DNA of 64,000 nt. Origin: PALSA-1180 sp964624625 (GTDB lineage Bacteria; Oederibacteriota; Muellerivitia; Muellerivitales; Muellerivitaceae). Position 1 is the stretch's first letter. Each line of letters begins with the position of its first letter. The notes below the pieces were generated by a model. It searched no databases and was not told the origin of the DNA. It was given only the letters and a program-made list of their open reading frames with translations. This document shows positions 25,137-34,062 of the stretch, piece after piece. The translations under genes and the position numbers were made by a program. The stretch is taken from positions 19,962 to 83,961 of the forward strand of contig CAZUXW010000006.1 of NCBI GenBank assembly GCA_964624625.1, given 5' to 3'.

Positions 25137-28100
25137 TTAAAACCCGACGGACATTCCCCCCGTAAAGCTTTGGGAGTCATAATTCGCCTGGCCGAACTTT
25201 CCCTGGTAGAGAATCGCGGCGGACAAGCCCCGCGCGAATTGGACGTTCAATTCCGCGCCTACCACCGCCGCGTCCTGCCCCAGGGCCGGGCCTTGAACCG
25301 TGAAAGGCTGGCCTCCGCCCGAAAGACCGGAGCTGAGGCTGTCCTGGTACCCCTGGAATTGGTGCTCCCAGGCGATTCCAATTTTGGGACGGAAATTCAT
25401 GGCTCCCGATTTCCAGTTCCAATCGATCTTGGTCCCCATTTGTGCGGAGAGGGCGCTTTGGCTTTGCGCGGGTATGTCCAGCGGGGCCATGGAACCAGTC
25501 TCCGAGTAAGCGTTAAGCTGAACGACCGTCGCCTGCCCGGCCAAGTAGGGGCTTAATTTGACAGCCCCCATTTTCCAATCGTAACCTCCGCCCAGCCATC
25601 CGGAAAATTGCTGGCCTTGGTTTTCCCCCTTCACTTCAGCGCCATAACCCTGACGGCTGGTTTTGTAGCTGTTGAGTCCGCCTTCCGCCAAAGCCTCCGC
25701 GAAAAAACCGCCGGGGTGCCAACCGCCGTAAATTCCCGCTTGGCCGCCCGAAACATCCATCTTGGCTCCATTGGCGCTGGTGGTGGAAGTTTGGTCAAAG
25801 CTCAAAAGAAGCCCCGCCTCGAAATCCTTGCCGATCCGGTAATCCGCGCCCCCGCTCATGCCGTTCACGGTCATTTGATAACCCGCGGCGTTTGCATCGC
25901 TGGAAACAGTCCCGATATTTTTGCTTCCCGTCACGAACACGCCCCACTTGTCTTCCGTTGGGGCGCTGTCCGAAAGGCTCCTTAAATCCCCTGCCGGCAG
26001 GTCCGCCGCCAGCATGGGACCGTCCGAATCCCAGGCCGCGAGTTGGGCGGAGGGTTGGGCTGCCGCTTCCCTAATTTCCGACAACCGGCTTTCGACGAGG
26101 GCCTGATGGTTCCGGGCGGTCGCGTACCCGATTTGGAAGAGGGCCGTCAAATCCTCAGGGGCGATTTCATCGTAAACCGCCGGCAAGTCGGCGGAGGAAG
26201 TCATTCCCGCTGCCAAAATCAGGGTCCCATATTTCGGGTTCAGGAATTCAACATCCAACATGGTTCCCACGGCAACCTGGTTGGGAGTCAATCCCACCGC
26301 CGCGAAAGAAGGCTGAAGCGCCAACAAGTAGACATCGAAGGGTTGATAGATGGGGAACCACCGGCTTCCGGTTGGGCTGATCAATTGGCTGAATCTTCCA
26401 TTGACTCCGTTGTCCGCCGTCAAAAGGGTTACCGCGTCACCCATTTGGGGAAGGTAGGATCCGTAATAAAAAACGCTTAAGGTTCCGTTAAGATCGGCGG
26501 TTTGAACCACGCTCACGGAATCGGATAATCCCGCCGCCGCTCCCCCGATTCCCTCCTTGAGGGTTGCGGCGGAGCCCTGAACATAATCGCCTCCGACATT
26601 GAGGGTGAGGGTGGTTCCATTGGAAGCTAAGGTGCCGATGTTCAAGTTGACCGTGCCGGTCCCCAAAGCGTTGCTATTGCCCGCCACCAGGGTGCCGCCG
26701 TTGATCACCATAGAATTGGAAAAGTTATTGGCTCCGGTCAAGGTTAAGGCGCCTGCACCGACTTTCGTGAATTGCCCCGTCCCGGAAACAACACCATTAA
26801 AGGTTGAGTCGAAACCGTTGGTGTCGAACACCAATCCCCCGCCCGAATTGATCACCACGTCGCGATTGGAGGTGACGGCTCCCAGGGTCTTGAAACCAGT
26901 GCCATTGAAGGTCAATGACCCGCTGGCGTCGCCCAGGTTGGAATCGCTCGAAACGGCAAGGATTCCCCCTTCCACGTCCGTCCCCCCGCCATAACTATTA
27001 GTCCCGGAAAGGGTCAAGGTCCCCAATCCCAATTTGGTCAAGGCGCCGGAACCGCTGATGACGCCTGATAGGGTGGAATTATTACCGTTGGTATCGACAT
27101 TATCCGTACCGTTCAACGTGACTAAATTCGTGACCGCTAAATTATTGACGCCCGCCTTCAAAGTGGCGCCATCCCCAAAAGTCAAATTACCCGTTCCTAA
27201 GGCGTTGTTGTTCTGAAGGTTGAGGGATCCGCTCGACAAGGTCGTTCCACCCGTATAGCCGTTCGCGCTGGCCAGCGTCAATTGGCCCGCGCCCACTTTG
27301 GTTAAGGATCCTCCCGAGCCGCCGCCGCTGCCGCCATCCAGGAAAACCCCGGAATAAGTTGTATTGAGGTCGTTGCTTCCGATCGCCAGGTTGTTGCCGC
27401 CGAGACTGACCGAACCAGCGCCTTCCAAGGAACCTACCGTTACCGAGTTACCAACCTGCACATTGCTGATATCCATGAAGGCCGTTCCATTGAGGATAAA
27501 CCTCGCCGTTCCACCCTCCGCGCTTCCGTAAAAACCGACGTTCGCGCCGTTATTCGTCGTGACGGTCACTCCCCCCGCCGAGGCGCTGTTGACGTAATGT
27601 AACGAGGCGTTGTTCGTGACGTTTCCGGTTCCCAAGGAACCGCCCGTGTCGACGGCCAATACCCCGCCCTCGATGTCCGTGCCGCCCGCGTAGCTGTTGG
27701 CGCCGGACAAGGTCAAGGTTCCCGTCCCGATTTTGACCAAGCCGCCGTTGCCCGAGATAACGCCGGCGGAGGAGGAGTTGACCCCGTTGCTGTTCCAAGT
27801 GCCGTCCGTGTTTAAAATAATCGAGCGGGTGGAGGTGATGCCAGCCAAGGTTTTGAGGGTTCCGCCGTTGAAGGTCAAGGCGCCAGCCGAGTCGCCCAAG
27901 TTCGCCTCCGAAACGACCGCCAACACCCCGCTATTGAGGAGGGTTCCTCCCGAATAGGTACTGGCCCCGAATAATGTCAGGGTCCCGATACCCATCTTGG
28001 TCAAGGACCCGGTACCGTCAAAGGTTCCGGTAATGATTTTATCCTCGTCGTTGGTGCCGGTCGCCAAGTTGTTGCCCCCCAGGTGGACGGCCCCATCTCC

Positions 28101-30623
28101 TTCCACCGAACCCACCGTCACGGCGCCCACGTGGGAGCTGATATCCAAAGCCGAACCAGTATTGAGGATAAACCGCCCCGAACCTCCATCCGAGGTATTT
28201 AAAAAATCAACCTCGCCCCCGTTGTTCGAGACGATCGTCGCGGCTCCCGCCGAAGAATTATTCCAAAAGGAAAGGCTGCCCGTATTCGTGACGGTCCCGC
28301 TGTCCGCTGTGGCGCCGTCGTGGTATTCGAGGTTTCCCGCGTTGACGATCACTGAGTGGCCGCCCAGCGAGCTGTCATAGAACCCCACCGTACTTCCGGC
28401 GTTGTTCACGACAAGAGCGGTTCCCGCGTTGGAGTCGTTATAAAAATACAGTGTCCCCCCGCCGGGGCCGTTGGTGATATCCAAAGATTGGGCTGAGGCG
28501 CCGTTGACGAAAGAAAGGTTGGCGTTGTTCTGGACGGCACCCGTGCCCAATTGGCTGTTGACCCCGGACATTTTCAGGATCCCGCCGGCAATGGTCGTCC
28601 CGCCGTCATAGGTATTGGTCCCCGTCAGGACAAGGGTTCCCGTTCCGACCTTCGTGAAGGAACCAACATTGGGGGATTGGTTGTTGATGACGCCCGTGAA
28701 GGTGGTGCTGAGGTTGTTCGCGCCGGTGGCGAAATTATTATTTCCGAGTTCAACCGTTCCATCCCCCTCGATGGAACCCACGGTTACGGAACCCGAATTG
28801 TGGCCCGTGATATCCACCACGCCCTCCACGCCGAGGCCGTTTTGAAAGACAAATTGGGCGTCCCCACCCGTGGAATCATCGTCGAAGTGGGCCACGGACC
28901 CGCTGTTCATGGTGATGGAGGCGCTGCCGGCGGTAGAGTCGTTCTTGAAGAATAGGTTGCTGTTATTGTTGTTGGTGATGTTGGAATTACCCGCTGTCGC
29001 GACGCTGACCGCCGAGTTATTATCCAGGTAAATGGCCCCGTTATTGGTGACGGTGGCGTCCTCCATCGAGCTATTGTCGTCGAAAAGGATCGTGGCGTTG
29101 TTGGTGATAACCGAGCTTCCCGCTTTCGAGTCCCCCGCGAAACCAATTACACTGTTATTGGTGATGGTGGCGCTTCCAGCGGTGGAATTGGCGAAGAAGG
29201 AAAAACTCCCGTCGTTGGTGATGGTCGAGGTCTCGGCGGAGGCGCTTCCCAGGAAAACCAAATTGCCGCTGTTGGTGTTGTTGATCGAGGCGCTTCCCGC
29301 GCCCGCGTTGTTGTCGTAGGACAAATAACCGCCGACGGTGATCGAGGCATTGCCCGAGGTTGAATTGTCGAGGAACTTCATGGTCCCGTCGTTCCGGATA
29401 GCCAGGTTTCCCGCGGAAGAGCTGTTGATATAGTAAAGATTGGCGTTGTTAAAAACGCCCCCTGTCCCCAACTGGCCGCCCGTGTCGACTTTCACCGTCC
29501 CGCCGGCGATGGTCGTGCCGCCATCATAAGTATTGGCGCCCGAGAGGGTCATCGTCCCGGCTCCCACCTTGGTGAAAGAACTGCTAAAGGCCCCGTCGTC
29601 GATCGCTCCCGCAAAAGTGGCGCTGAGATCATTGGCTCCGACCGCCAAGGCGTTGGGCCCGATATAAAAAGAACCGGCTCCCGCCAAGGAACCCACCGTC
29701 AAGGCGCCGTTGTGGGCCCCCATGTCGATTTGTCCCCCGCCATTGACGACGAGGCTCGAGGTGCCGCCCAAGGAATCGTCGTTGAAAAAAAGTTTCGCCC
29801 CATTGGTGGTGGTAATGGCGGCGGCGCCGGCGGTGGAACTCAGGGCGAAAGTCATGGTGTCATTGTTCGTGACCTGGGCGTTGGCCGCCGTGGAGCTGTC
29901 GGTGAGGGTCAAGGTCGAGTTGTTGGTGATGGTCGCGGCGTTCAAGGAAGCGTTGTTGATCACTGAAAAATTGGAGTTGTTCGTGATGTTTGAGTTACCG
30001 GCGTCGGAGTTAGTCTTGAAATCGAGATTACCGCTGTTGGTGATAGAGGCGCCTCCCGCGGTGGAGCCTCCGTCGAAAATGATGGTCCCGCTATTGGTGA
30101 TGCCCGCATTCGCGGCCGTGGCGCTGGTGCCAAAACTAAGGAGACCCCCGTTATTGATGGAGGCCCCGGCGGCGGAGGATGTATCTTGAAAAGAAACGGA
30201 AGCGTTATTGAGGATCGCCGCGTTGTCCGCGCTGGAGCTGTTGTAAAAATTGACCTGACCCGTGTTGAAAAGGGTTTGACTGGTGCCGGAGCTGTTGGAC
30301 AGGCCCGCCCCAAAAAGTGAAAGATTATTCCCGTTGGTCCCGAGGGTGTAAGAGGGAGCGGCCGCGCCGAACTGGATTCCATCCACGGAAACCGCGGCGT
30401 TCAGGACGACGTTCGTGACACTGGAGGAACCGAAAACCGCCGTGTCGGTGGTAGCATTGGGAATCGTGCCAGGCGTCCAGTTGCCGCTCAGGTTCCAGGA
30501 ATTGGATCCCGAACTGCTCCAGGTTTGCGCCTGAAGGGGCGCCGCCGCAGCCGCAACCCAAAGGGCGGCTATGCTCGCGAGGCCTAGAAGATGAAACCTT
30601 TGACGGGGAAGGTGAAATTTCAT
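25137..30623 (-). CDS. Giant type Va autotransporter
   Basis: About 1828 residues from ATG 30623 (AGGAAC upstream). The signal peptide ends APLQAQ. The passenger has two kinds of repeat: arrays of about 20 residues of the form S-T/S-A-G-x-A-x-I-T-N-x-G-x-L-x-F, and at least seven PATR-type units (GTLTLSGANSYAGGTDIEGG and relatives) expected to form a beta helix. The last 270 residues form an autotransporter barrel (WGVFVTGSKNIGTV to FTGGMSVGF, final Phe). No protease or lipase active site is evident, so adhesion or surface structuring is likely. It is transcribed divergently from the IMPase gene and alone in its transcription unit. Confidence 0.92.
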   Translation of the reverse strand: MKFHLPRQRFHLLGLASIAALWVAAAAAPLQAQTWSSSGSNSWNLSGNWTPGTIPNATTDTAVFGSSSVTNVVLNAAVSVDGIQFGAAAPSYTLGTNGNNLSLFGAGLSNSSGTSQTLFNTGQVNFYNSSSADNAAILNNASVSFQDTSSAAGASINNGGLLSFGTSATAANAGITNSGTIIFDGGSTAGGASITNSGNLDFKTNSDAGNSNITNNSNFSVINNASLNAATITNNSTLTLTDSSTAANAQVTNNDTMTFALSSTAGAAAITTTNGAKLFFNDDSLGGTSSLVVNGGGQIDMGAHNGALTVGSLAGAGSFYIGPNALAVGANDLSATFAGAIDDGAFSSSFTKVGAGTMTLSGANTYDGGTTIAGGTVKVDTGGQLGTGGVFNNANLYYINSSSAGNLAIRNDGTMKFLDNSTSGNASITVGGYLSYDNNAGAGSASINNTNSGNLVFLGSASAETSTITNDGSFSFFANSTAGSATITNNSVIGFAGDSKAGSSVITNNATILFDDNSSMEDATVTNNGAIYLDNNSAVSVATAGNSNITNNNNSNLFFKNDSTAGSASITMNSGSVAHFDDDSTGGDAQFVFQNGLGVEGVVDITGHNSGSVTVGSIEGDGTVELGNNNFATGANNLSTTFTGVINNQSPNVGSFTKVGTGTLVLTGTNTYDGGTTIAGGILKMSGVNSQLGTGAVQNNANLSFVNGASAQSLDITNGPGGGTLYFYNDSNAGTALVVNNAGSTVGFYDSSLGGHSVIVNAGNLEYHDGATADSGTVTNTGSLSFWNNSSAGAATIVSNNGGEVDFLNTSDGGSGRFILNTGSALDISSHVGAVTVGSVEGDGAVHLGGNNLATGTNDEDKIITGTFDGTGSLTKMGIGTLTLFGASTYSGGTLLNSGVLAVVSEANLGDSAGALTFNGGTLKTLAGITSTRSIILNTDGTWNSNGVNSSSAGVISGNGGLVKIGTGTLTLSGANSYAGGTDIEGGVLAVDTGGSLGTGNVTNNASLHYVNSASAGGVTVTTNNGANVGFYGSAEGGTARFILNGTAFMDISNVQVGNSVTVGSLEGAGSVSLGGNNLAIGSNDLNTTYSGVFLDGGSGGGSGGSLTKVGAGQLTLASANGYTGGTTLSSGSLNLQNNNALGTGNLTFGDGATLKAGVNNLAVTNLVTLNGTDNVDTNGNNSTLSGVISGSGALTKLGLGTLTLSGTNSYGGGTDVEGGILAVSSDSNLGDASGSLTFNGTGFKTLGAVTSNRDVVINSGGGLVFDTNGFDSTFNGVVSGTGQFTKVGAGALTLTGANNFSNSMVINGGTLVAGNSNALGTGTVNLNIGTLASNGTTLTLNVGGDYVQGSAATLKEGIGGAAAGLSDSVSVVQTADLNGTLSVFYYGSYLPQMGDAVTLLTADNGVNGRFSQLISPTGSRWFPIYQPFDVYLLALQPSFAAVGLTPNQVAVGTMLDVEFLNPKYGTLILAAGMTSSADLPAVYDEIAPEDLTALFQIGYATARNHQALVESRLSEIREAAAQPSAQLAAWDSDGPMLAADLPAGDLRSLSDSAPTEDKWGVFVTGSKNIGTVSSDANAAGYQMTVNGMSGGADYRIGKDFEAGLLLSFDQTSTTSANGAKMDVSGGQAGIYGGWHPGGFFAEALAEGGLNSYKTSRQGYGAEVKGENQGQQFSGWLGGGYDWKMGAVKLSPYLAGQATVVQLNAYSETGSMAPLDIPAQSQSALSAQMGTKIDWNWKSGAMNFRPKIGIAWEHQFQGYQDSLSSGLSGGGQPFTVQGPALGQDAAVVGAELNVQFARGLSAAILYQGKFGQANYDSQSFTGGMSVGF

Positions 30624-30652
30624 TGTTCCTATTTTACCAGACAGGCTAAAAT
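30623..30652 (+). promoter_or_regulatory. Candidate promoter for the IMPase-family gene
   Basis: TTGTTC (30623-30628) and TAAAAT (30647-30652) are 18 bases apart on the plus strand, ending 26 bases before the GTG start at 30679. It overlaps the start of the divergent autotransporter gene. Confidence 0.4.
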
Positions 30653-30678
30653 CCAACCCATTCCATGGAGGAAAAATC

Positions 30679-31551
30679 GTGCCCCCAATCCTAAAAACAG
30701 CCATAAAAGCAGCTAAAGCCGCTGGATTGATCCATAAAAGGCATTATGGACTGGTCCGGAACATCCAATTCAAGTCCCACAACAAGCTCAACCTGGTGAC
30801 GGAAGTGGACACCCTTTGCGAGAAAAGGGTTCTTTCTATACTGAAGCAAACCTTTCCTGGCCATAATTACTGGGGCGAGGAGAGCGGAAAGGACAAGGGA
30901 ACCTCCCAATATACCTGGCTGATCGATCCCCTCGACGGCACCACCAACTACGCCCATGCCTATCCCTTCTTTTGTTGTTCCATCGCTTTGATCAAAAAAA
31001 CATCCCCTCTCTCCTTGCGGGAGAAGGACAGGGTGAGGGGTGACTTAAAAACCTCTTACGAAATCATCGCCGGCGTCATCTACGACTCCCTCCGCGACGA
31101 ATGTTTCTCCGCCGAAAAAGACAAGGGCGCCTTCCTCAACGGCAAAAGGATTCTCGTCACCAAAACTTCGGACCTGAAGCAAAGTCTCGTCTGTACCGGT
31201 TTCGCCTATCACGTGATGAAAACCAAATACAACTTCAAGAATTTCGAGAACTTCGTCATGAAATCCCAGGGCGTCAGGCGCGACGGCTCGGCTGCCATGA
31301 ATTTGGCTTATGTGGCGGCGGGGCGATTTGAGGGATTCTGGGAGAGGGGGATCCAAGCCTGGGACATGGCAGCGGGAGTTTTGATGGTACAGGAAGCGGG
31401 CGGGAAGGTAACGGATTTAACCGGAAAGCCTTTTGAATTGATGGGTGAAAACGCCTTGGCTAGCAACGGAAAGATTCACCATCAGATGTTTAAAATTTTA
31501 AGTACTGGAACCGACGAAAAAAAATGGATCGCCGATCATCGCCCTAGATGA
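30679..31551 (+). CDS. Inositol monophosphatase-family enzyme with inserted repeat peptide
   Basis: This 290-residue protein starts at GTG 30679 with GGAGG 7 bases upstream. The metal-binding motifs of the Li+-sensitive IMPase/CysQ superfamily are intact: WGEESG, WLIDPLDGTTNYAH and WDMAAGVLMVQEAGG. It hydrolyses a phosphomonoester, probably inositol phosphate; a role in nucleotide (PAP) or fructose bisphosphate turnover cannot be excluded. Between SIALIKK and EIIAGVIYD, where relatives have a short turn, there are about 20 extra residues (SPLSLREKDRVRGDLKTS) encoded by a palindromic repeat at 31001-31043. The reading frame is preserved. The N- and C-terminal parts are otherwise normal. Confidence 0.9.
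   Translation: MPPILKTAIKAAKAAGLIHKRHYGLVRNIQFKSHNKLNLVTEVDTLCEKRVLSILKQTFPGHNYWGEESGKDKGTSQYTWLIDPLDGTTNYAHAYPFFCCSIALIKKTSPLSLREKDRVRGDLKTSYEIIAGVIYDSLRDECFSAEKDKGAFLNGKRILVTKTSDLKQSLVCTGFAYHVMKTKYNFKNFENFVMKSQGVRRDGSAAMNLAYVAAGRFEGFWERGIQAWDMAAGVLMVQEAGGKVTDLTGKPFELMGENALASNGKIHHQMFKILSTGTDEKKWIADHRPR
31001..31043. repeat. Palindromic repeat inserted inside a coding region
   Basis: CCCCTCTCTCCTT-GCGG-GAGAAGGACAGGG followed by TGAGGGG is the widespread CCCTCTCC/GGGTGAGGG-type bacterial palindrome. It lies in frame inside the IMPase gene. Relatives are at 32936-32980 and 50784-50855 in intergenic DNA. Confidence 0.8.
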
Positions 31552-31587
31552 CTGGAGGCCTCCCCAAATCGGACTCGAACTTTTCGG

Positions 31588-32820
31588 TCACCGAAAATTG
31601 AAAAAAACCCTCGCCATCCCCATAAAGTCCTGCCGGAGCCTTCGGGAAGAAATGAGCACTCCGATCGTGACACCCAGATATAAAAAAGCGTAAACGTTGC
31701 GGACATAAACGGAAGAGACTCCCACCCAAGGTTCAACCAGGGGATAAAAAGCCTGGGTTATAAACAGGATGAAAAGAATTCCGGCTTCCTTCATGCTGAA
31801 CCGCAAGTTGGACAGGATCACGACCCCGAAAAGCGATTGAGCCGAGGTCAGGAAGACCTCCGCCATTTGGCGGGAATCCATGGCCATGGAATGAAATCCT
31901 CCCCGGGAAAGGGTATAGGCCAAGGGCAAGGCTCCGACCAATAGAGTCCACTGGTTGACCGTCGAGGAAATGATGGTGTTGAAACTGGCGGTAGGCTTGG
32001 CCTTCAGCGCGAACAAAATAGCCACGAGAAATTCCGGCGACTCGGAGGCGATGGGCGCCAGCCACTGGACCAGGATAAATTCCTCGATCCCCCAATGTCT
32101 TCCCAGCGTCAACAATCCCTCGGCAAAGGGATGGGACGCGGCGTAAATGGTCCAGGCTGCGATGGTGAAAAAGGACAAGACAAAAATCCTTCGTGGAAAT
32201 TTCGGCCAGCGTTGGATGACGGCCACCGGGCCTTCCGCCTGGGGTTCATGGGCGCCGCTCTTCAATAGACGCGAAAAATAAAAGAGAAATAACCCGAAGA
32301 AAACTGCCGTGTCGATGAGGGATAGGGTTCCTTTGAGGGGAATGAGAAAGGAATATAGGGTCGCCGCCAGCAGCACCCCCGTTTCCAGGCGCATCCTTTT
32401 TTCCAGCACCACTTCTTGTTTCCGAAACTTCCATGCGTAAACCAAAACGATGAGGGCCCAACCCATGCCGATCAAAAGCCTGTTCCCCCCCGTCATATTC
32501 GCGACCGCGAAAGGTATATAAGCAGGGTTTTGCCCTCCCTGCCAGGCGAAATAGATGTCCACCGCGTATTCGGGCGCCACCGCCGCCAGGGAGAGGATGC
32601 CGAGGGCCAAAGCCGGGGGAATATCCACTTCCGCCACTTCCGCGGCCCAGGACAAAAGATAAGCTGAAGCGAAGATGGCCAGTCCCGGCAGAAGGGGTTC
32701 CCAGGGAATGGGAAGCTGGGGATAGAGAAAATGGGTGATGGGCCATTGTAGGGCGAGAAACGGCGCGAGAAATAGGGCCAGCTGGTTCGTCAGGGAGATG
32801 TGGGGAGTTTTCTTTTTCAT
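31588..32820 (-). CDS. Sodium/calcium exchanger-family membrane protein
   Basis: This 410-residue polytopic protein shows two alpha repeats in opposite halves: LAAVAPEYAVDIYFAW with ANMTGGNRLLIG, and LAPIASESPEFLVAILFALK with SSTVNQWTLLVG. The acidic residues and the paired P-E motifs are those of the Na+/Ca2+ exchanger superfamily. It likely exchanges a cation across the inner membrane; the identity of the ion is not clear from sequence. A charged cytosolic loop (about residues 200-220) separates the halves. It is convergent with the IMPase gene, with 36 bases between stops, and its upstream region is filled with repeats. Confidence 0.82.
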   Translation of the reverse strand: MKKKTPHISLTNQLALFLAPFLALQWPITHFLYPQLPIPWEPLLPGLAIFASAYLLSWAAEVAEVDIPPALALGILSLAAVAPEYAVDIYFAWQGGQNPAYIPFAVANMTGGNRLLIGMGWALIVLVYAWKFRKQEVVLEKRMRLETGVLLAATLYSFLIPLKGTLSLIDTAVFFGLFLFYFSRLLKSGAHEPQAEGPVAVIQRWPKFPRRIFVLSFFTIAAWTIYAASHPFAEGLLTLGRHWGIEEFILVQWLAPIASESPEFLVAILFALKAKPTASFNTIISSTVNQWTLLVGALPLAYTLSRGGFHSMAMDSRQMAEVFLTSAQSLFGVVILSNLRFSMKEAGILFILFITQAFYPLVEPWVGVSSVYVRNVYAFLYLGVTIGVLISSRRLRQDFMGMARVFFNFR

Positions 32821-32841
32821 TTCTTCTTTCTTTTATACTCG

Positions 32842-32881
32842 GCGTCATTGCGAGGAGCGAACTATACGGCGAAGCAATCTC
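32842..32881. repeat. GTCATTGCGAGGAGCG-type dispersed repeat
   Basis: CGTCATTGCGAGGAGCGAAC followed by GGCGAAGCAATCTC matches a palindrome known to recur in many unrelated bacterial genomes. It sits directly upstream of the exchanger gene, in a 249-base gap that otherwise has no gene. Confidence 0.75.
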
Positions 32882-32935
32882 AGTTTATGGGTTGTTAAAA
32901 TGTGTTGGCTGTAGCCTTTGAAACGCCATATTAAG

Positions 32936-32980
32936 TCACCCTCATCCTAGCCTTCTCCCCTCAAGGGAGAAGGGAATAAG
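32936..32980. repeat. CCCTCATCC/TTCTCCC palindromic repeat
   Basis: CCTTCTCCC and GGGAGAAGG form the core of this palindrome, preceded by CACCCTCATCC. It is the same class as 31001-31043 and 50784-50855. The rest of the gap to 33069 ends in short TAATTCCTAAC-like units and shows no gene. Confidence 0.75.
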
Positions 32981-33069
32981 TTCAGCGCCATCTTGACTAT
33001 TGCATCAAGCGGCGAGGATTTTTGTGCATTTTTAATTCCTAACTACTAACCCCTCATTCCTAATTGCTT

Positions 33070-33942
33070 TTAGGTTGTCCAACCTGCGAGAAATTCCTCA
33101 ATGAGAATCGGTAAGTCGTCATGATAACCGCCTTCCAGGAGGGAGAAGACGGGTACATGAAGGCTTTTGAGGACCATTCCGATTTTATGGTAGTCCTTCC
33201 TCGTCAGACCGAATTGGGTTAAGGGGTCTTTCTCGTAGGTATCAAAACCCATGGAAACCCCTACCAGGTCCGGTTTGAAGGCCATGATTTTTTTCAGGGC
33301 TCCGTCTAAGGCCGGGAAGTAATCCCCTTCTTTCGTGCCTGGCGCCAAGGGATAGTTCACGCAATTCCCCTTCGACTGCCTTCCCGTGCCTGGATAGGCG
33401 GGAAACTGGTGGAGGGAGACATACATCAACCCCTCCTTCCCCAGGCAATAATCCTCGGTGCCATTGCCATGGTGGCAGTCCAGGTCCAGTACGGCGATGC
33501 GCTTGGCTTTGCCCTGTCGTAGCAAGTCCTGGATGGCGACCGCCATGGAGTTGAAATAACAAAAGCCCATGGCCTGTTGGGGAGTGGCATGGTGGCCGGG
33601 TGGACGCATCAGGGAAAAGGTCGGGGTTCCCTTTAGGCTTTCTTCCGCCGCCTGGAGCGCCGCCCCCGCCGAGAGAAGGCTCGAAGCGTAGATGCCGGGG
33701 CCTCCGGGTGTGTCCGGGTCAAAATAACCCTCGGCCTGGACCAGGTTCACCAAGGAAATTCCGTGAACGGCCTGGATTTTCGCGATCGGGGCAGGGACCG
33801 GCTCCTCGAAAACAGAGGCCGGCAGGATGGTTTTTAAATATTCCAGGGATCTCAAAACCCTGGCAGGCTGCTCGGGATGGCCGGAAATATCGTAGAGGCC
33901 GGCCTTGGGAGTGGAAAGAATTTTTAAATTTATTCCAGTCAC
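33070..33942 (-). CDS. Histone-deacetylase superfamily (AcuC-like) zinc deacylase
   Basis: This 290-residue protein contains the family's active-site motifs: RPPGHHAT, GFCYFNSMAVA, LDLDCHHGNGTEDYC and LLEGGYHDD, which carry the His pair and the zinc-binding Asp/His/Asp set. Bacterial members deacetylate acetyl-CoA synthetase or polyamines, or act on small acyl amides; the substrate here is unknown. The start is GTG 33942, and its weak GGTGG ribosome-binding site lies inside the left arm of an inverted repeat, so repeat folding could affect its translation. It is alone on the minus strand between repeat-rich spacers. Confidence 0.9.
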   Translation of the reverse strand: MTGINLKILSTPKAGLYDISGHPEQPARVLRSLEYLKTILPASVFEEPVPAPIAKIQAVHGISLVNLVQAEGYFDPDTPGGPGIYASSLLSAGAALQAAEESLKGTPTFSLMRPPGHHATPQQAMGFCYFNSMAVAIQDLLRQGKAKRIAVLDLDCHHGNGTEDYCLGKEGLMYVSLHQFPAYPGTGRQSKGNCVNYPLAPGTKEGDYFPALDGALKKIMAFKPDLVGVSMGFDTYEKDPLTQFGLTRKDYHKIGMVLKSLHVPVFSLLEGGYHDDLPILIEEFLAGWTT

Positions 33943-33945
33943 TGC

Positions 33946-34047
33946 GTTTCACCACCATGGCACCAAGACACCAAGGACGGCAAAAAATTCATGTACAAAG
34001 ACTCTTTTTTCACGGTTCTTGGTGTCTTGGTGCCTTGGTGGTTCATT
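33946..34047. repeat. Inverted repeat of CACCAAG units upstream of the deacylase gene
   Basis: The left arm starts GTTTCACCACC and contains GGCACCAAGACACCAAG; the right arm (34018-34047) carries the exact 17-base reverse complement of the latter and ends GGTGGTTCA. About 41 bases separate the cores. The outer end matches the repeats at 3923 and 22163. Confidence 0.85.
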
Positions 34048-34062
34048 TCGGAAGGTTCTTTC

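Noticed and set aside
25137..30623. Plus-strand open frames of 60-160 residues opposite the autotransporter (for example 26599-26994, 29710-30189)
   Set aside because: They are Val/Pro/Leu-rich mirror images of the repetitive passenger and have no ribosome-binding sites.
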